Shown: piece after piece, positions 25,991 to 41,831 of the stretch | Position numbering within the stretch: the first letter of the stretch is position 1 | How the letters are laid out: every line of letters begins with the position of its first letter | Origin: Portunus trituberculatus | Taxonomy: Eukaryota; Arthropoda; Malacostraca; Decapoda; Portunidae | NCBI RefSeq assembly: GCF_017591435.1 | Contig: NC_059283.1 | Coordinates: 2,697,685-2,761,684, forward strand | DNA length: 64,000 bases | Reading direction: 5' to 3' | Made by a program: the position numbers and the translations under genes | The notes under the pieces: model-generated | What the model was told of the DNA's origin: nothing | Seen by the model: the letters and a program-made list of their open reading frames with translations, nothing else | Databases searched by the model: none

Positions 25991-26918
25991 CGTCTGGTGG
26001 TGTAGCTTGAAGGCAACACAACAATCTGAAAATTATGAATCATCCATAAATATTCGTGAGTGAAGTGTGAGAAGACACATTAAGTTACACAAAACATTCA
26101 AATCAAGCTTACAAATCACTAGAATACAGAACCATTGGAGTAATTGTATATATAATTAGGCAACAAATGACCGTTACCTCGTGGCCTAGTTAACCAGCCT
26201 TGCCTATCAAAGAACAAACCACGCAAAATGCATACATAATTACTTCATTGCATCTTTTCACTAATAATCACCAATCAAGACCCATGGAATTGGACTCACC
26301 ATTGGCAGGAAGAAACACCGCACCTCCACCCATCCACCTGCCAGCTCGTCCACCTCAGCACTGCCCCCGCCTCTCACCCACCACGACTGCAGAGCCACGC
26401 AGGCGCACACCGTCCACCAGCAAACCAATCCACATTTTCCTTCGCTCTACAAACCTGAAATCCTAATAAACATTTGATTATACAACAACAAAAATGAATA
26501 TGCTTTTTTTCCTGGGCAGTGTTGTATTTATATTATCAAAATGTATGTTATTTATTTATTTATTTTTCATTAGCATATGAGCCCCTCCCTCCCGGCGGCC
26601 ACCCCTCGTTAGCCAGTTCATGACGTGGCGCCAAACACCGCCCGTCACGTATTTACCTTCAATGTCCATGAATTAACACGCCGGCCAAGTGCTCGCGTTC
26701 GTCTATTTTTGATCAAAGTTTAAAATTTCATAAGTAATCGCAAACGAAAGGAGATGCAGATAAAAATTTTAATTGTATACGATATAAATTTTAAAACGTG
26801 AATTATCGCGTACGTGCAATTAAAACTAACCACTTCAAATATTAATATAAATATCACCTGAACTTTACCTTCCCACTATATAATATTTCTAATGGCGTGA
26901 GAGGTTTAGTATTATGCA

Positions 26919-26924
<6 letters not shown>
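25991..26924. other. Intergenic stretch with a GC-balanced island at 26570-26710
   Basis: AT-rich DNA is followed by a C-rich part at 26300-26420 and a repeat-free island containing TGACGTGGCGCC and GTATTTAC. No gene seen. Regulatory potential is conjecture. Confidence 0.3.

Positions 26925-26988
<64 letters not shown>
26925..26988. repeat. (GT)n microsatellite
   Basis: Perfect 64-bp tract. Confidence 0.98.
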
Positions 26989-27877
<889 letters not shown>

Positions 27878-27887
27878 CAATGTGTGA

Positions 27888-28072
27888 AATATCTGTACTT
27901 GCACAAAATCACGCCGTTTCTATTCAGTGGAACACGAGGAGGGAAGAATAAACGGGAAGAAGCGAGCAGAGGAAACAAAGGAATGTTGCACAGTTTAGCT
28001 AAAAACACCTCCTTGATTCAGCCTAACGTAAAGAGACAAAAAACGAGCAATCCAGCACAAGAAACGCGCAAA
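27888..28072 (+). repeat. Dispersed core element, copy 3 (outside the array)
   Basis: Homologous to the cores at 23439 and 24605: AATCACGCCGTTTC, GGAACACGAGGAGG, AGCAGAGGAAAC, TTGATTCAGCCTAACGTAA and CCAGCACAAGAAACGCGCAA in the same order. It begins immediately after the TA/TG/TGCG tract, as if the tract were at the element's 5' boundary. Confidence 0.7.
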
Positions 28073-28084
28073 CACGACACACTA

Positions 28085-28435
28085 ACGTAATTCTCGCTGC
28101 GATTACGTGTGTGCTCTCCGTGCCTTTCAGAGTTTCTTTTCTTTCCGTACAGTGGCTTGGTGGGTGCGCGGCGACCGTGCGTGCATTGCGTGCGTGGCGT
28201 TCGTTATGCATGCTAATGAACGCGGCGTGGCTGTGCTGCTCCAGCTCATAATGTCGGCGAGGATCCGTCTTGTTGACAAACATCTTGGCAAGCGGGTGTG
28301 CCAAGTCGACCTCGGGCGTAGAATTCCGTGCGAAGCGAGACAACACCCCGGGCTGTGCAATAATACAGGCGCGCTTGTGAGGCCACACAAACACTTTGAT
28401 TAAATAGGACTTAACATCAGCGATTCCCCAATCCT
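28085..28435. other. GC-rich complex island with an octamer-like site
   Basis: CpG-containing, repeat-free DNA between two microsatellites. ATGCATGCTAATGA at 28206-28219 resembles POU/octamer binding sites (ATGCTAAT). Open frames exist on both strands (to 145 codons on the minus strand), but none shows a family I recognise. A regulatory element is possible but unproven. Confidence 0.25.
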
Positions 28436-28624
28436 CGTAAATACAGAAAATACGGGGCACATTTTTTTTTCATGAGAATCTAACGCAAAGTTTTATTTTC
28501 CTGTCACCAGTCACTGCTAAAAATATGTGCCGAGAAAAGAGCGTCAGTGATAACGTGGAGTTGACTGTTAATTGTCTTTTACAACAGCGAAGTCTGACTA
28601 AGTTCATGACGGGTTCATTAACGT

Positions 28625-30103
<1,479 letters not shown>

Positions 30104-30114
30104 CGCGCGCGCGC

Positions 30115-30188
<74 letters not shown>
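30104..30188. repeat. (CG)7 passing into (GT)n
   Basis: A rare CG dinucleotide run at 30104-30117 joins a perfect (GT)n at 30117-30188, giving 85 bp of alternating pyrimidine-purine, strongly Z-forming in principle. Confidence 0.97.
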
Positions 30189-30190
<2 letters not shown>

Positions 30191-33100
30191 TACGGTAGTC
30201 CCAGGTTCTTCCCAGCAGGTCAAGCTTCCTTAAGGATCGCCGACAAGCCCCTCCATCTGAGTTTTATATGCGGGGTTGACACACAGCACCATGCATATAT
30301 ACGAAGGATAATTTCTGTGCATGCGAGTACAAGGCTACAGAGGGTCCATAAAGCTGTCAGGGAGGCGACGCTAATGCCGGCGGTGAGGGCATCAGGAGGG
30401 TGGTGGAGAGTAGAAACGTGTGGGGAGGTGTAGTGTAAGTGTACTCCCTCCCACTCCGCCTCTCTTCCTCCCTCTCCCTCTCTCACTCTCTGCTGCCTGC
30501 ACTGCCATAGCGTCACACCCTGTTTTTTGCACTAACCCACCTTATAAATCACCGGCGGGGAAGTGTGTCAGAGATCTTACATCACCTGGGCACATCAAGA
30601 CGCCGCGAAAACTCCTCCCCCTCCTCCTCCTCCTCTTCCTCCTCCTCCAAACCTGAGCGTCTCGCCTTCCCTTCTCGCCACACAAACTCACAAAGCCGCA
30701 AGTTGACGCTAGCAGTGTGTTCTCTCACTTAAGTGCAGTGTGACATACTCTTTTCTCCCCGCTCTTCGAGGTACACTCACTAACAGGGAAAAATATCCAT
30801 ATTCAAGGGAGGCTCCTCGTTTATTCACCTGTCGAATACCTGAAACGCAAAACTAAACTAAACTAGAGTAATGAACTGAAGCACCACCGCCGTGTTTTGC
30901 CGATGTAATGAACCTATCTGTGAAAACATCTTGAGGAGTGAAAGGTGTTTTTTTTTTACCTGTGTAGGTGAGAGGCGTATGTACGTACCACCTCCACCTT
31001 CATTACCCCTTCACGACTCCACGATTCCTTCCACCCTACACGTATACCATAGCCCCTTCCCCCTCTTATTTTCCCCGCCCCCTTACACCTCACCGGGAGC
31101 CTCCACACCACGCCCCTCTCGCCTCCGGTCCCGCCTCCCCGCGTCCCGCCACTTACCAACAGGTGATCTGGTGTTACGGTGATCAAGGTGCGTTGGCTCG
31201 TCCCATCAATAAAATAACTATAATGCACGTTGTTATCACCAATTTTTTCATCCGAATGCTTCAGTATCAGTAGCTGTCAGATTGTTTTATGTTGTAATGA
31301 AAGACAGTAATTGGCTATAAATAATACTCCAACAGGTGGGTTTATTCTCTGCATTCTCAATATTAAAGTTACTTTATTAGCATGCAGGTAGCTGATAGAA
31401 TTATGGCTGCCAATTACCGCCATGCATCAGAATAAATACCAATTTACAGAGACAACCTTTCAACAGCAATTCCAGGCTGTTCCCTTTCAGTGCGGCGCGC
31501 GATTCTTTCATACATGTGCGGCGGACACAATAGGCGCCGTCTGCTACATACATAATTGGTATCAGATACCTGCCTCCTCAGGTCTCTTGATGTGGCCCAA
31601 TTTAACTTTTGGAGTACTCTAGGAGCTTTAGTAATTAGTAAACTTAATGAACCTGTCCGTGCGAATGCCCAGGCATGGTTCAGGAGGCTGGATCTTGGCC
31701 GTGATAAGAGCAAGTGTAATTAGGCACTGATTGGCAGGTTCAAAACAAGAGAGGGTCGTCACAAGCCTGACGGTGAGGTCGTAAATCAGACTCGCCGGAG
31801 TGGAATTCTCGCCCTAACGTGATGGTGAAGGTGCAGCTCCTCCTGCCCCGAGCAGCCGCACCTTGGCGCAGTTAAAGGCAGTGATTGCATGCAAGATACA
31901 GTAAGAAATGTTGATTGCGAGAGAGGGGCGATGCTGCTCGTTTGTATGTTCGCTGGTCTTGTTTCCTTCAACCTGAAATGGACGGATACATCGGTCGGAC
32001 AATGTGTATGAAACGGGAAATATCACTTGGGCCGCGAGTCCCACGTTAGGGTGAGGAAAAGTGGCCCTTGTCCGCCGGGCGACGCGGGGCCGGCGAGGGT
32101 GAGCAGCGGGATTGAAGTCTTATGGAGAAGTAAAAGTGACTTGATAGTCTGGCCTTGGCAGGTAAAGTTAATTAGCGAGGCGCTGCAAACACTCTGTCGC
32201 TGAATCATGGATGACTCTTGGCCAAGTAATTAAAGTACATACATATATATTACTAAAATAAAGTCAGGTGACAGCCTACATGGGTGTGAGGAGCCTTGTC
32301 TAGCCACTCCCGCCAGCACTACCACCACGCCACCACCACCACCAGCAACCAACAGCGCCGCAGAGGCAGAGTGGCCACAAAGCGAACCACACTCAGGCCA
32401 CGGAGACTGATCAGGGACGAGAACGAACACAAGTGTCGCATCAACAAAAACCTGCATTCTTCTCTATCAGTCCTCTTCTGTTACAACTTTTGGCGGGAAA
32501 ATCCGGAACATACGATGACGCCGTTGACTGTCACTTAATTTGCTGCCACGCTACCGGCGGAGGGAAAACAGTAAAAATTGGTGATGAGCCGCAAACTGAC
32601 TCACAGAAAGCTGGCAAGGGCGTGAAGCAGCGGTGCCCTGACAGGTCCTCCCATAAAGCAAGTCGGTGATGCATATCAGAGCAAAGACAAGGGAGTGCTA
32701 AGGGAGCGAAGCGAAGTCTGGCACGACTAAATGATAAAGCCACGACCTCCATTCCTCTTGTTCCTCCACACCCACCAGAGATAAAAAAATAATAATAGCC
32801 AGTCAAGATATAGTGAGGGAGAAAGATGAACTAAAAGCTTGAGTCAAAATACAAGTTATCCCACACGATCGGAAGTAACATTTAGAGAAGAAACACACAG
32901 GAACAATTCTGCCCGTTGAGGAACATCGAGAAAGACAGAAGAGGTGGATTCTAACACGCCTTAAGGACACTGTGTTTACCTTGGCTGAGGATGTAGTGAA
33001 AAAAAGTCACCTCATCGCTATTCAAGCACCACACCTTCCTTTGTGGTGAACACTCCTCCCAGGTGTCGCTGCCGTGTCCCCCAATTACCTGTGAGCTTCT

Positions 33101-33395
33101 ACCATGACAAATTAGCGGCCACAGGTGAAGCGACAAGTAAACACGTGGGCAGGAAAACAAGAAAACAGGTGAGGACGCAGGTACAACTATGCAAAAGAAT
33201 CCACTGATAAATATGAATTATAAAAGGTTATATAAAGAGACAGATAGAAAAACAGACACAGACAGATGGAAGGCAATGATGGCACAAAATATACAATCAT
33301 AAATACTGACACAAACAATCATACAAAAAAAAATACAGACATACAAACAAAACAAATAAAAAGACATAACACAGCAATGTAAAAACAACTTAGCG
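30189..33395. other. Complex unique region, no supported gene
   Basis: About 3.2 kb with little simple sequence apart from C-rich patches at 30440-30500, 30615-30650 and 31000-31140. Islands at 31380-31760, 31800-32230 and 32440-32700 have balanced composition, TAAT cores and palindromic-looking sites. A donor-like TTG|GTAAGTGG on the minus strand lies near 31151. Frames up to about 100 codons exist, but none shows a recognisable domain. Confidence 0.3.
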
Positions 33396-33605
<210 letters not shown>

Positions 33606-34078
33606 CCAAGAAACATCACCAACAAAACAGACTCAGGTGAGCTAATGAAGCTTACCTGTGCACATTTCACTTGAACCTTCACCTGCATGATTCCCTCGCT
33701 CCCATCATGCACTCGGCAAATATTGACAATTACTGAAGTGGCGGTATAGCAGTGCAACGCCTTGATGAGTGGCGGGAATGCGAGGCCACAAAATATACAG
33801 ACGCTACAAAAATACGACAAAAAAAAGGAATTCCTAGTGCTGACAGGAACAGCAGATGAGTTCCACGTGTCAGATATTTTGAGAGAACCGCAGAACGAAC
33901 CAAAGAACCGTAGCTAGAGCGAGTGAACGAACCTTAACTGAAGGGAAACAGTAAAAACAAAACTAAATAAGCACTGTACATAATATAAAAGAAAACATAA
34001 TGGAAACTGTAAGAAGTCATTAGGCCTACACGTGGCAGTCCCTGTGACATGTATGCCTACAATAAAGGAAAGAAGAGA

Positions 34079-34480
34079 AAGAAGATAGAAAAGGTAAAGA
34101 AGTGTGGTAAAGAAGTGCTTAGAGAAGGAGGAGGAAGAAGCAGTGACGAGGAGAGAAGAAAGCTCCAAGAAGAGGAGGAAAATGGGGAGGCGAGGAAGTA
34201 AGGAGCTCTGAGAACAAGGAGAGGGAGGAGGAGGAGGAGGAGGAGGAGGAGGAGGAGGAGGAGGAGGAGGAGGAGGAGGAGGAGGAGGAGGAGGAGGAGG
34301 AGGAGGAAACGAAAGGAAGGACAGCCGGGAAAAGGGAGGAGGAAGGAAGGGGAACCGAGAAGGGGAAGAGAAAGAGAAGGCGGAGAGGGAAGGAAAGCGG
34401 CGGAGGAGGAAGGGAGGAGGAAGAGGAAGAGGAAGAGGAGGAGGGCGAGGAGGAGGAAGGGGCAGAGAGGATCCCCCCCT
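34079..34480 (+). repeat. Long polypurine region with (GGA)n
   Basis: About 400 bp almost wholly A and G on the plus strand, with perfect (GGA)n at 34224-34307 in its middle and AAGAGGAAGAGGAAGAG near 34420. Outside the core it is irregular. Confidence 0.85.
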
Positions 34481-35327
34481 TGCTTGTTAGCGTCAGCCGT
34501 GTTTATACAATTAGCAACATGTAAACAGAAGAATATTCACTTTTTCCTCTGCCTCTGGTTCTTCTCCACCGCTCCCCAGTGTCATTATGAAGCTGCGCGA
34601 GTTTTTGGGGAAGAGTGAAAATGTTTGCACAAACTCCTAACAAAGGCCTTGAATATCCAGGTCGTTAGAGGGGCATAAATTTCGTCGTTAGATCTTCGTT
34701 AAGGTCAGTATTCTGGTTGTTGCAAACGCCAACTTCGTTCTTGAGGCGACTTCATTAGAGGTGAAAATGGATAGATGAGGCGGTGGCGGGGTGCGGGAGG
34801 AGCTGGTGAGAGGGAGGGGAGGTGTCGGGGTCTCGGGTGAACCACTCCAACCTTCCTAGTGATCGCCAATTAAGTTCATTAAAGGCCTTGGTTGTTTACA
34901 TAATGGCCAGACGCCACGGCTGCCAACACTCTCACGCTCCCGCTGCAGGCCTTTGCCCTCCTCTCTCTCGTTAGCCCGGACGCTTGTAAACCATTATACC
35001 TACAGAGTCAATTAGAAACAACAAATCGCACATATCCATCATCTCTATTTTCAGGCAATAGCTTGTTATCCGCTAAAAAAAATCACACAATATTCTTAAA
35101 AGGAGAGGCCGCGGCAACCCTGACTCCACCATATGTCTGGACGCGGGTATGGCAACACTGTGCAAACTTTTATATAGCAGAGGGTGAAAAAAAGAGCCAA
35201 GATTTCTTCATTTAATACCGTCTTGGTTTTTATATGACAGGAGCAACAAAAAGCGTCACATGAGCTGAGGAGGCGGACAGGGTAGCGGGCGTCCGGGAGC
35301 TTGTGGAGCGGTGCGGGGAAGGGGCTC
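34481..35327. other. Unique stretch upstream of the TATA candidate
   Basis: Repeat-free mixed DNA with CpG-rich parts at 34770-34830 and 35255-35327. The last 70 bp are G-rich (GGGCGTCCGGGAGC, GGTGCGGGGAAGGGG), as expected of a proximal promoter. A second TATATAG-like sequence near 35171 has no clear partner. Confidence 0.3.
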
Positions 35328-35381
35328 TATAAAACAGACAGCCTAGGCGGGCACAACACTCCCGCCAGCGCGCTAAATATG
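35328..35381 (+). promoter_or_regulatory. TATA core promoter candidate with a minimal first exon ending in ATG|GT
   Basis: TATAAAA at 35328-35334 follows a G-rich stretch. About 30 bp downstream, ACACTC (A at 35358) has a partial arthropod initiator match. At 35379-35381 an ATG in the context CTAAATATGG is followed at once by GTGAGA, a good splice donor, so exon 1 would be about 24 bp and end with the start codon. First exons that end at or just after the ATG are well known in arthropod genes. No second exon has been identified downstream, and the gene is unknown. Confidence 0.4.
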
Positions 35382-37199
35382 GTGAGAAAGATTAAACGTT
35401 GTGAAAGAAGACGCAGCCGAGGTGGCAGCTGAGATATCTCATTAAAATAACAAGAGTGCTTAACAAGCTTAGTCACCAGAAGCTAAGCGCAGCCTCCCGC
35501 CCATGACAAGTGACCAAATTGCACATTGTGGTCGTTACGACGGTGGCACAAGCGCTTGTATCGATCGTGCGGTTTGTAGCTGGCAGGTGGAGGCGCGGCT
35601 GATGGTCAGATCAACACGGCGACGCTTTTTGACGGAGCGTCGTGTGTGTGCAGCTCCCGGGGGAGGGCAGCATGCCGGTGCCTCCCACGTGTCCTTCAGG
35701 AAGGTAGCGTGGGGTTGGCGTGATGGTGGCGGGCGCGATGAACACAGACACGGGACACAGCAAGAGCACTGCAACCTTCCACAGTGACTCCAGCCGATTA
35801 GAAAAACAGAGAAGCAAAACCAGGGCGTTACATAACAAACGCCAGTCATGTGAAAGCGAAAACAAGCACAGTACCCGAACACCTGAACACTTGAGTACCT
35901 GGACACAAGGTGCTCGGAGACCCAGCGCAGCAGGTGAGCGGGTTAGCGGCGGCCGGCGGGAAGCTGCATGTCGACGCTCGTTCATTTAATTTGCATATCT
36001 CTTCACGCCTAAAACTAACATGGGGCGTCAGATTGAAGCAAAAAACAATGACACGTAATTCCCCCGCTGAGATGTAACCCACTGCACAGAGAGGCCAGAA
36101 TTATGTGCCAGAGAGGGAGAAAAAGACTGACCTTCCTGATATCAGAGGCACGCAATTCCTGAGCGAGGAATCCCACACTCAACATCCCGCCTCGACCTTA
36201 AAACCTCGGGATAAAAAGATGATCCTTACTTGTTCTAGAAATCCATTGAGTGGATGACTTTTAAACCAATTTCTTGGATATATTTAGAGAACATACAACA
36301 TCAACTACTACTAATATGTCTGAACTTAAAACTCGTAATATAAGACATGTTAATCTCTGCTATGGTATGAAGGTGTGTTTTTTATAATTTTTCTTCGTGC
36401 TATACCAATCAGAGACAGTTTTAAGGCGACACTTGGGTTTAAAACACGGAATATAGGGCATGTTTGTTTCACTTTCCTTCTTGCTAAACCAATCAGCAAC
36501 AGTTTTAAGGCGACACTAACAAAAAAAAAAAAAAACGTCTGCGCACTCTACCTTCACCAGTCAGTAAATTTATGCGGTCTTTATCATGCTGCACAATATT
36601 TGTTCTCTCACCCACACGCAAACCGAACAAACTCGAAAACAAATTCACCGCGCTATATTCTAAACAGGGAACTTCTAAAAGAGGACCATCAGACTCAACG
36701 TAGCACACCTTGAGGAAACCATGATACAAACAAAGTACCTTCCCTAAACATCTCAGCAAAGAAAGTTATGATAATGAAGAACAGCAAGCATGAAAACCCA
36801 CCGGGAACCAACATTTACTATAGAATTTAAGTACAGAAAGGACCCTTGACGTGACAACCACTATTTATCTTATTAAGGAAACCCACTTGCCTATACAAAC
36901 ATTATCTACCTCATAATATACATGAAAGAGAAAACAAACAGCTAGTACAAGAGTGTCTGTCACAATCCCTCCCAAGACACATGGTAAGAAGGCAAATCTA
37001 CAGTACTCGTGTTTCAGTAGAGTTTTCTTACCATAATTTCCTCTCAAAAAGTAAGAAAAAGGAACACAAAGGAACACTAAAGAGAAGACAATTGGTGACA
37101 TGTTGACACTTACAAACTTGATCATTACGCGGGATATTAATCGAAAATATAATACGGGAAGAGACATATACTCTAAGCCAGATAACTAAAAGATTTAAC

Positions 37200-37203
<4 letters not shown>
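35382..37203. other. Putative intron 1 or intergenic DNA, no exon identified
   Basis: Mixed, fairly GC-rich to 36000 and AT-rich after. A weak direct repeat of about 75 bp links 36370-36440 and 36450-36520 (RCCAATCAGMRACAGTTTTAAGGCGACACT shared in parts). A cluster of 90-125 codon frames at 35500-36000 is on both strands and shows no known domain. Confidence 0.3.

Positions 37204-37270
<67 letters not shown>
37204..37270. repeat. (CT)n microsatellite
   Basis: Perfect tract of about 67 bp. Confidence 0.98.
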
Positions 37271-37273
<3 letters not shown>

Positions 37274-37599
37274 AGCAGTCAAACAGCAAACAGTCTCCAC
37301 ATTCTCCTCTCCCATTAATACTTAAAAGCTTCCTTAATCAACACACAGAACAGACGCGGCTCCTTTCCCCTGCACTACGTAATCTCAAGAAAGGCAACTA
37401 ACTCTCCCTCCTCTCCCTTCCTCTGCTCTGGTGGCGGTCTTCTCACGGTGGAAGAGAAGGGAGAGAAGTTGTCTGTCCATCTGTCTGTCCGCGATGGATG
37501 GTCTCATGCCTTTTTAAACAAACGCAACACTAAAAACAACACCATCAATATCAGAAGAAGTAAGAAATTAGCACATAGCAGCTGGAGTAACACGAACTT

Positions 37600-37627
37600 A
37601 CACACACGCACACGTACACGCACACGC

Positions 37628-37660
<33 letters not shown>
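37600..37660. repeat. (CA)n with CG-containing variants
   Basis: ACACACGCACACGTACACGC-type start becoming pure CA. It directly abuts the 5' end of the SINE. Confidence 0.95.
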
Positions 37661-37663
<3 letters not shown>

Positions 37664-37964
37664 GGTAGCTCAGTGGTTAGAGCGCTGGTTTCACAAGCCA
37701 GAGGACCGGGGTTCGATTCCCCGGCCGGGTGGAGATATTTGGGTGTGTCTCCTTTCACGTGTAGCCCCTGTTCACCTAGCAGTGAGTAGATACGGGATGT
37801 AAATCGAGGAGTTGTGACCTTGTTGTCCCAGTGTGTGGTGTGTGCCTGGTCTCAGGCCTATCCGAAGATCGGAAATAATGAGCTCTGAGCTTGTTCCGTA
37901 GGGTAACGTCTGGCTGTCTCGTCAGAGACTGCAGCAGATCAAACAGTGAAACACACACACACAC
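37660..37964 (+). mobile_element. tRNA-derived SINE, copy A
   Basis: The tRNA-like head has an A box TAGCTCAGTGGTTAG at 37666-37680 and a perfect B box GGTTCGATTCC at 37710-37720. The anticodon arm has a 7-nt loop TTCACAA (CAC, Val-like) and a 5-bp T stem CGGGG/CCCCG. The acceptor stem can pair ACCCGGT with GCCGGGT, but only one nucleotide then separates it from the D stem, so it is not a standard tRNA. An unrelated body of about 215 bp follows and ends GCAGATCAAACAGTGAA, then an (AC)n tail at 37951-37964. The copy at 54001-54294 is about 95 percent identical on the other strand. Its conceptual translation (SSVVRALVSQARGPGFDSPAG) is a SINE artefact. Confidence 0.93.
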
Positions 37965-38022
37965 AAACACCAGTAACATAAGCATCGGGAATTCTAACAA
38001 AACCATTAGCAAAAATAGCACC

Positions 38023-38101
<79 letters not shown>
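38023..38101. repeat. (AGT)n microsatellite
   Basis: Perfect 79-bp trinucleotide tract about 60 bp after the SINE tail. Confidence 0.98.

Positions 38102-40075
<1,974 letters not shown>

Positions 40076-40149
<74 letters not shown>
40076..40149. repeat. (GT)n microsatellite
   Basis: Perfect 74-bp tract. Confidence 0.98.
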
Positions 40150-40153
<4 letters not shown>

Positions 40154-40718
40154 GACTTAATTAATGTTTGTGTATTAATTAGTGAGCTGATTCAAAGTTG
40201 ACTGCTTCTGTGTACGTTTAAATTTTGTATAGGGGGAACTATGTACGTGCGGGTTGTGTTTACATGCATGTTGTGTACGTGAGCGTTATGCTTAAATGTG
40301 TGCTGTGTGCGATGTCCATATGCCTACATGCGCGGCTGTGTACGTGAGTTATACCTACATACGGGGTGTGTACGTGCAGGTTAAACTTATACATAACAGG
40401 TGTGCCCTCACGTGCTCCATGTATGTATGGCATGTATGTGTGTATGTATGACTTACACAAAATATTCAGTAGTTTATTATAAGCAATGTAATGTAGGAGT
40501 CATGGTCTGGGAGGGATTACAAGAGCGGGAGGAAGAAAGGCTGGAGAGAGAGAGAGGGAGGGAGAGAGAGAGGCAGAGGTGGAGGGAAGGCTCGCTCACC
40601 TGACCCAATTATTTATTCCTGCCAAGTGGGGCCATTAACGTCGACGCCGTGCCCTCTGGTGGTACACTCCTTCTCTCCCCCCCTCCACCCCTTTCTCCCT
40701 CCGTCACTGCCTCCTTTT

Positions 40719-40722
<4 letters not shown>
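40150..40722. other. Stretch with TACRTGYGKGTTGTG-like degenerate repeats
   Basis: Between 40240 and 40450, phrases such as GTACGTGMRRGTTRTRY and CATGTATGTATG recur irregularly at about 35-45 bp spacing. A purine-rich GAGAGAGAGGGAG run lies at 40540-40590. No gene seen. Confidence 0.4.

Positions 40723-40786
<64 letters not shown>
40723..40786. repeat. (TC)n microsatellite
   Basis: Perfect 64-bp tract within a pyrimidine-rich region. Confidence 0.98.
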
Positions 40787-40789
<3 letters not shown>

Positions 40790-41634
40790 CACGACAAGCA
40801 GATAAAGCCCACGTAGCTGGCCTGGTTCCTCCCCTCTGAGGGTGGGCAGGGGCGCCGCCCTGCCCTGGTCCAGGCAGCGCCCTGTGTATACATCGAGGAG
40901 AGTGCTCTTGTGATCCTCGTCAAGCAAGTTCTTAATTAGTGTAAACACCAGGAGGGGCGGAGCGCGGCCGGTGAGTCTACGGGATTCAACAGCCACGATC
41001 TGAGAAAATGTACACACGCCCTGTATACTTGCCCGCCGAGGGTTGACGGCACGTTATGGCCATCGGTCTAACAGGTGGAGTGTGCAGGGAAATGTTACTC
41101 TCATGAAAAGGCCGCACGAACACTTCAAGGAATTGTTAAAAGTATAAACACAAGATAGATTTGCTGTGTGGTGGAGGTGCGCACGAGGGGAAGCTGCTTT
41201 GAAAGGAAGGGAAACGCAAGCTTGACCTCCAGCAGCCAGAAATGAATGAATGATGCAGCGAAGCCACAGACACGGCGAGCCAGCGTCACCCGCGGACTGG
41301 CCAGGCAGGAGGGAAGCCAGCACCGTGTTTACATCCTCGCGGCGCCGACGACACGACAGCTTCGGAGGGCGGTGGCTCCGTGACGGCGGCTCTCTCCACA
41401 AAGCTACGTTGGGAAAGGCGAGCTTTTGAAGGGCTGCGAGGCGGCGACCAAAGGCCTTTTGTGAAGTTATGCAGCTTCTGGGTGTATTGTGTTGATCGTT
41501 TGTGAATGAGCGATTCCTCCTAGTGAGAGTCCTCCAGCCCGTGATCCCGCTGTGGCTCCTTTGACCGTCATGGCGGCCGTCGCTTTAGATGCAATTACCT
41601 TTATTGACTTTGATTTCCGCCACAATGCTCGCAG

Positions 41635-41831
41635 GAGAGGGAGAAGCCGGAACACCACAGGCCGGCTCAGAAATGTCACACAACAGGCGTTCGCTTGAAA
41701 CGTAACATGAAGAACGTGAAGCGAGTGATCGTGAAGGGAAGGAGTGACGAGGTTCAGCCGCACACACAAGGGAGTGGACTGACTGACACGCAAACAGTTC
41801 GAGCAACATGTACAAATAATAACGAATCAAG
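41635..41831 (+). other. Candidate exon ending at a strong donor, unidentified
   Basis: The donor is AAG|GTAAGTGAG at 41831/41832. A possible acceptor CTCGCAG ends at 41634 but has a weak pyrimidine tract. One frame is open for all 65 codons plus 2 nt (it includes KRNMKNVKRVIVKGRSD). Alternatively the exon begins upstream: a 43-codon frame from ATGGCGGCC at 41570 also crosses here but stops near 41699. The product is not recognised and the open frame is only weakly significant. Confidence 0.15.

Noticed and set aside
37660..37732. Functional tRNA-Val(CAC) gene
   Set aside because: A and B boxes and the anticodon arm are good, but the spacing between acceptor and D stem is one nucleotide short and a SINE body with an AC tail follows. 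The same unit recurs at 54 kb.
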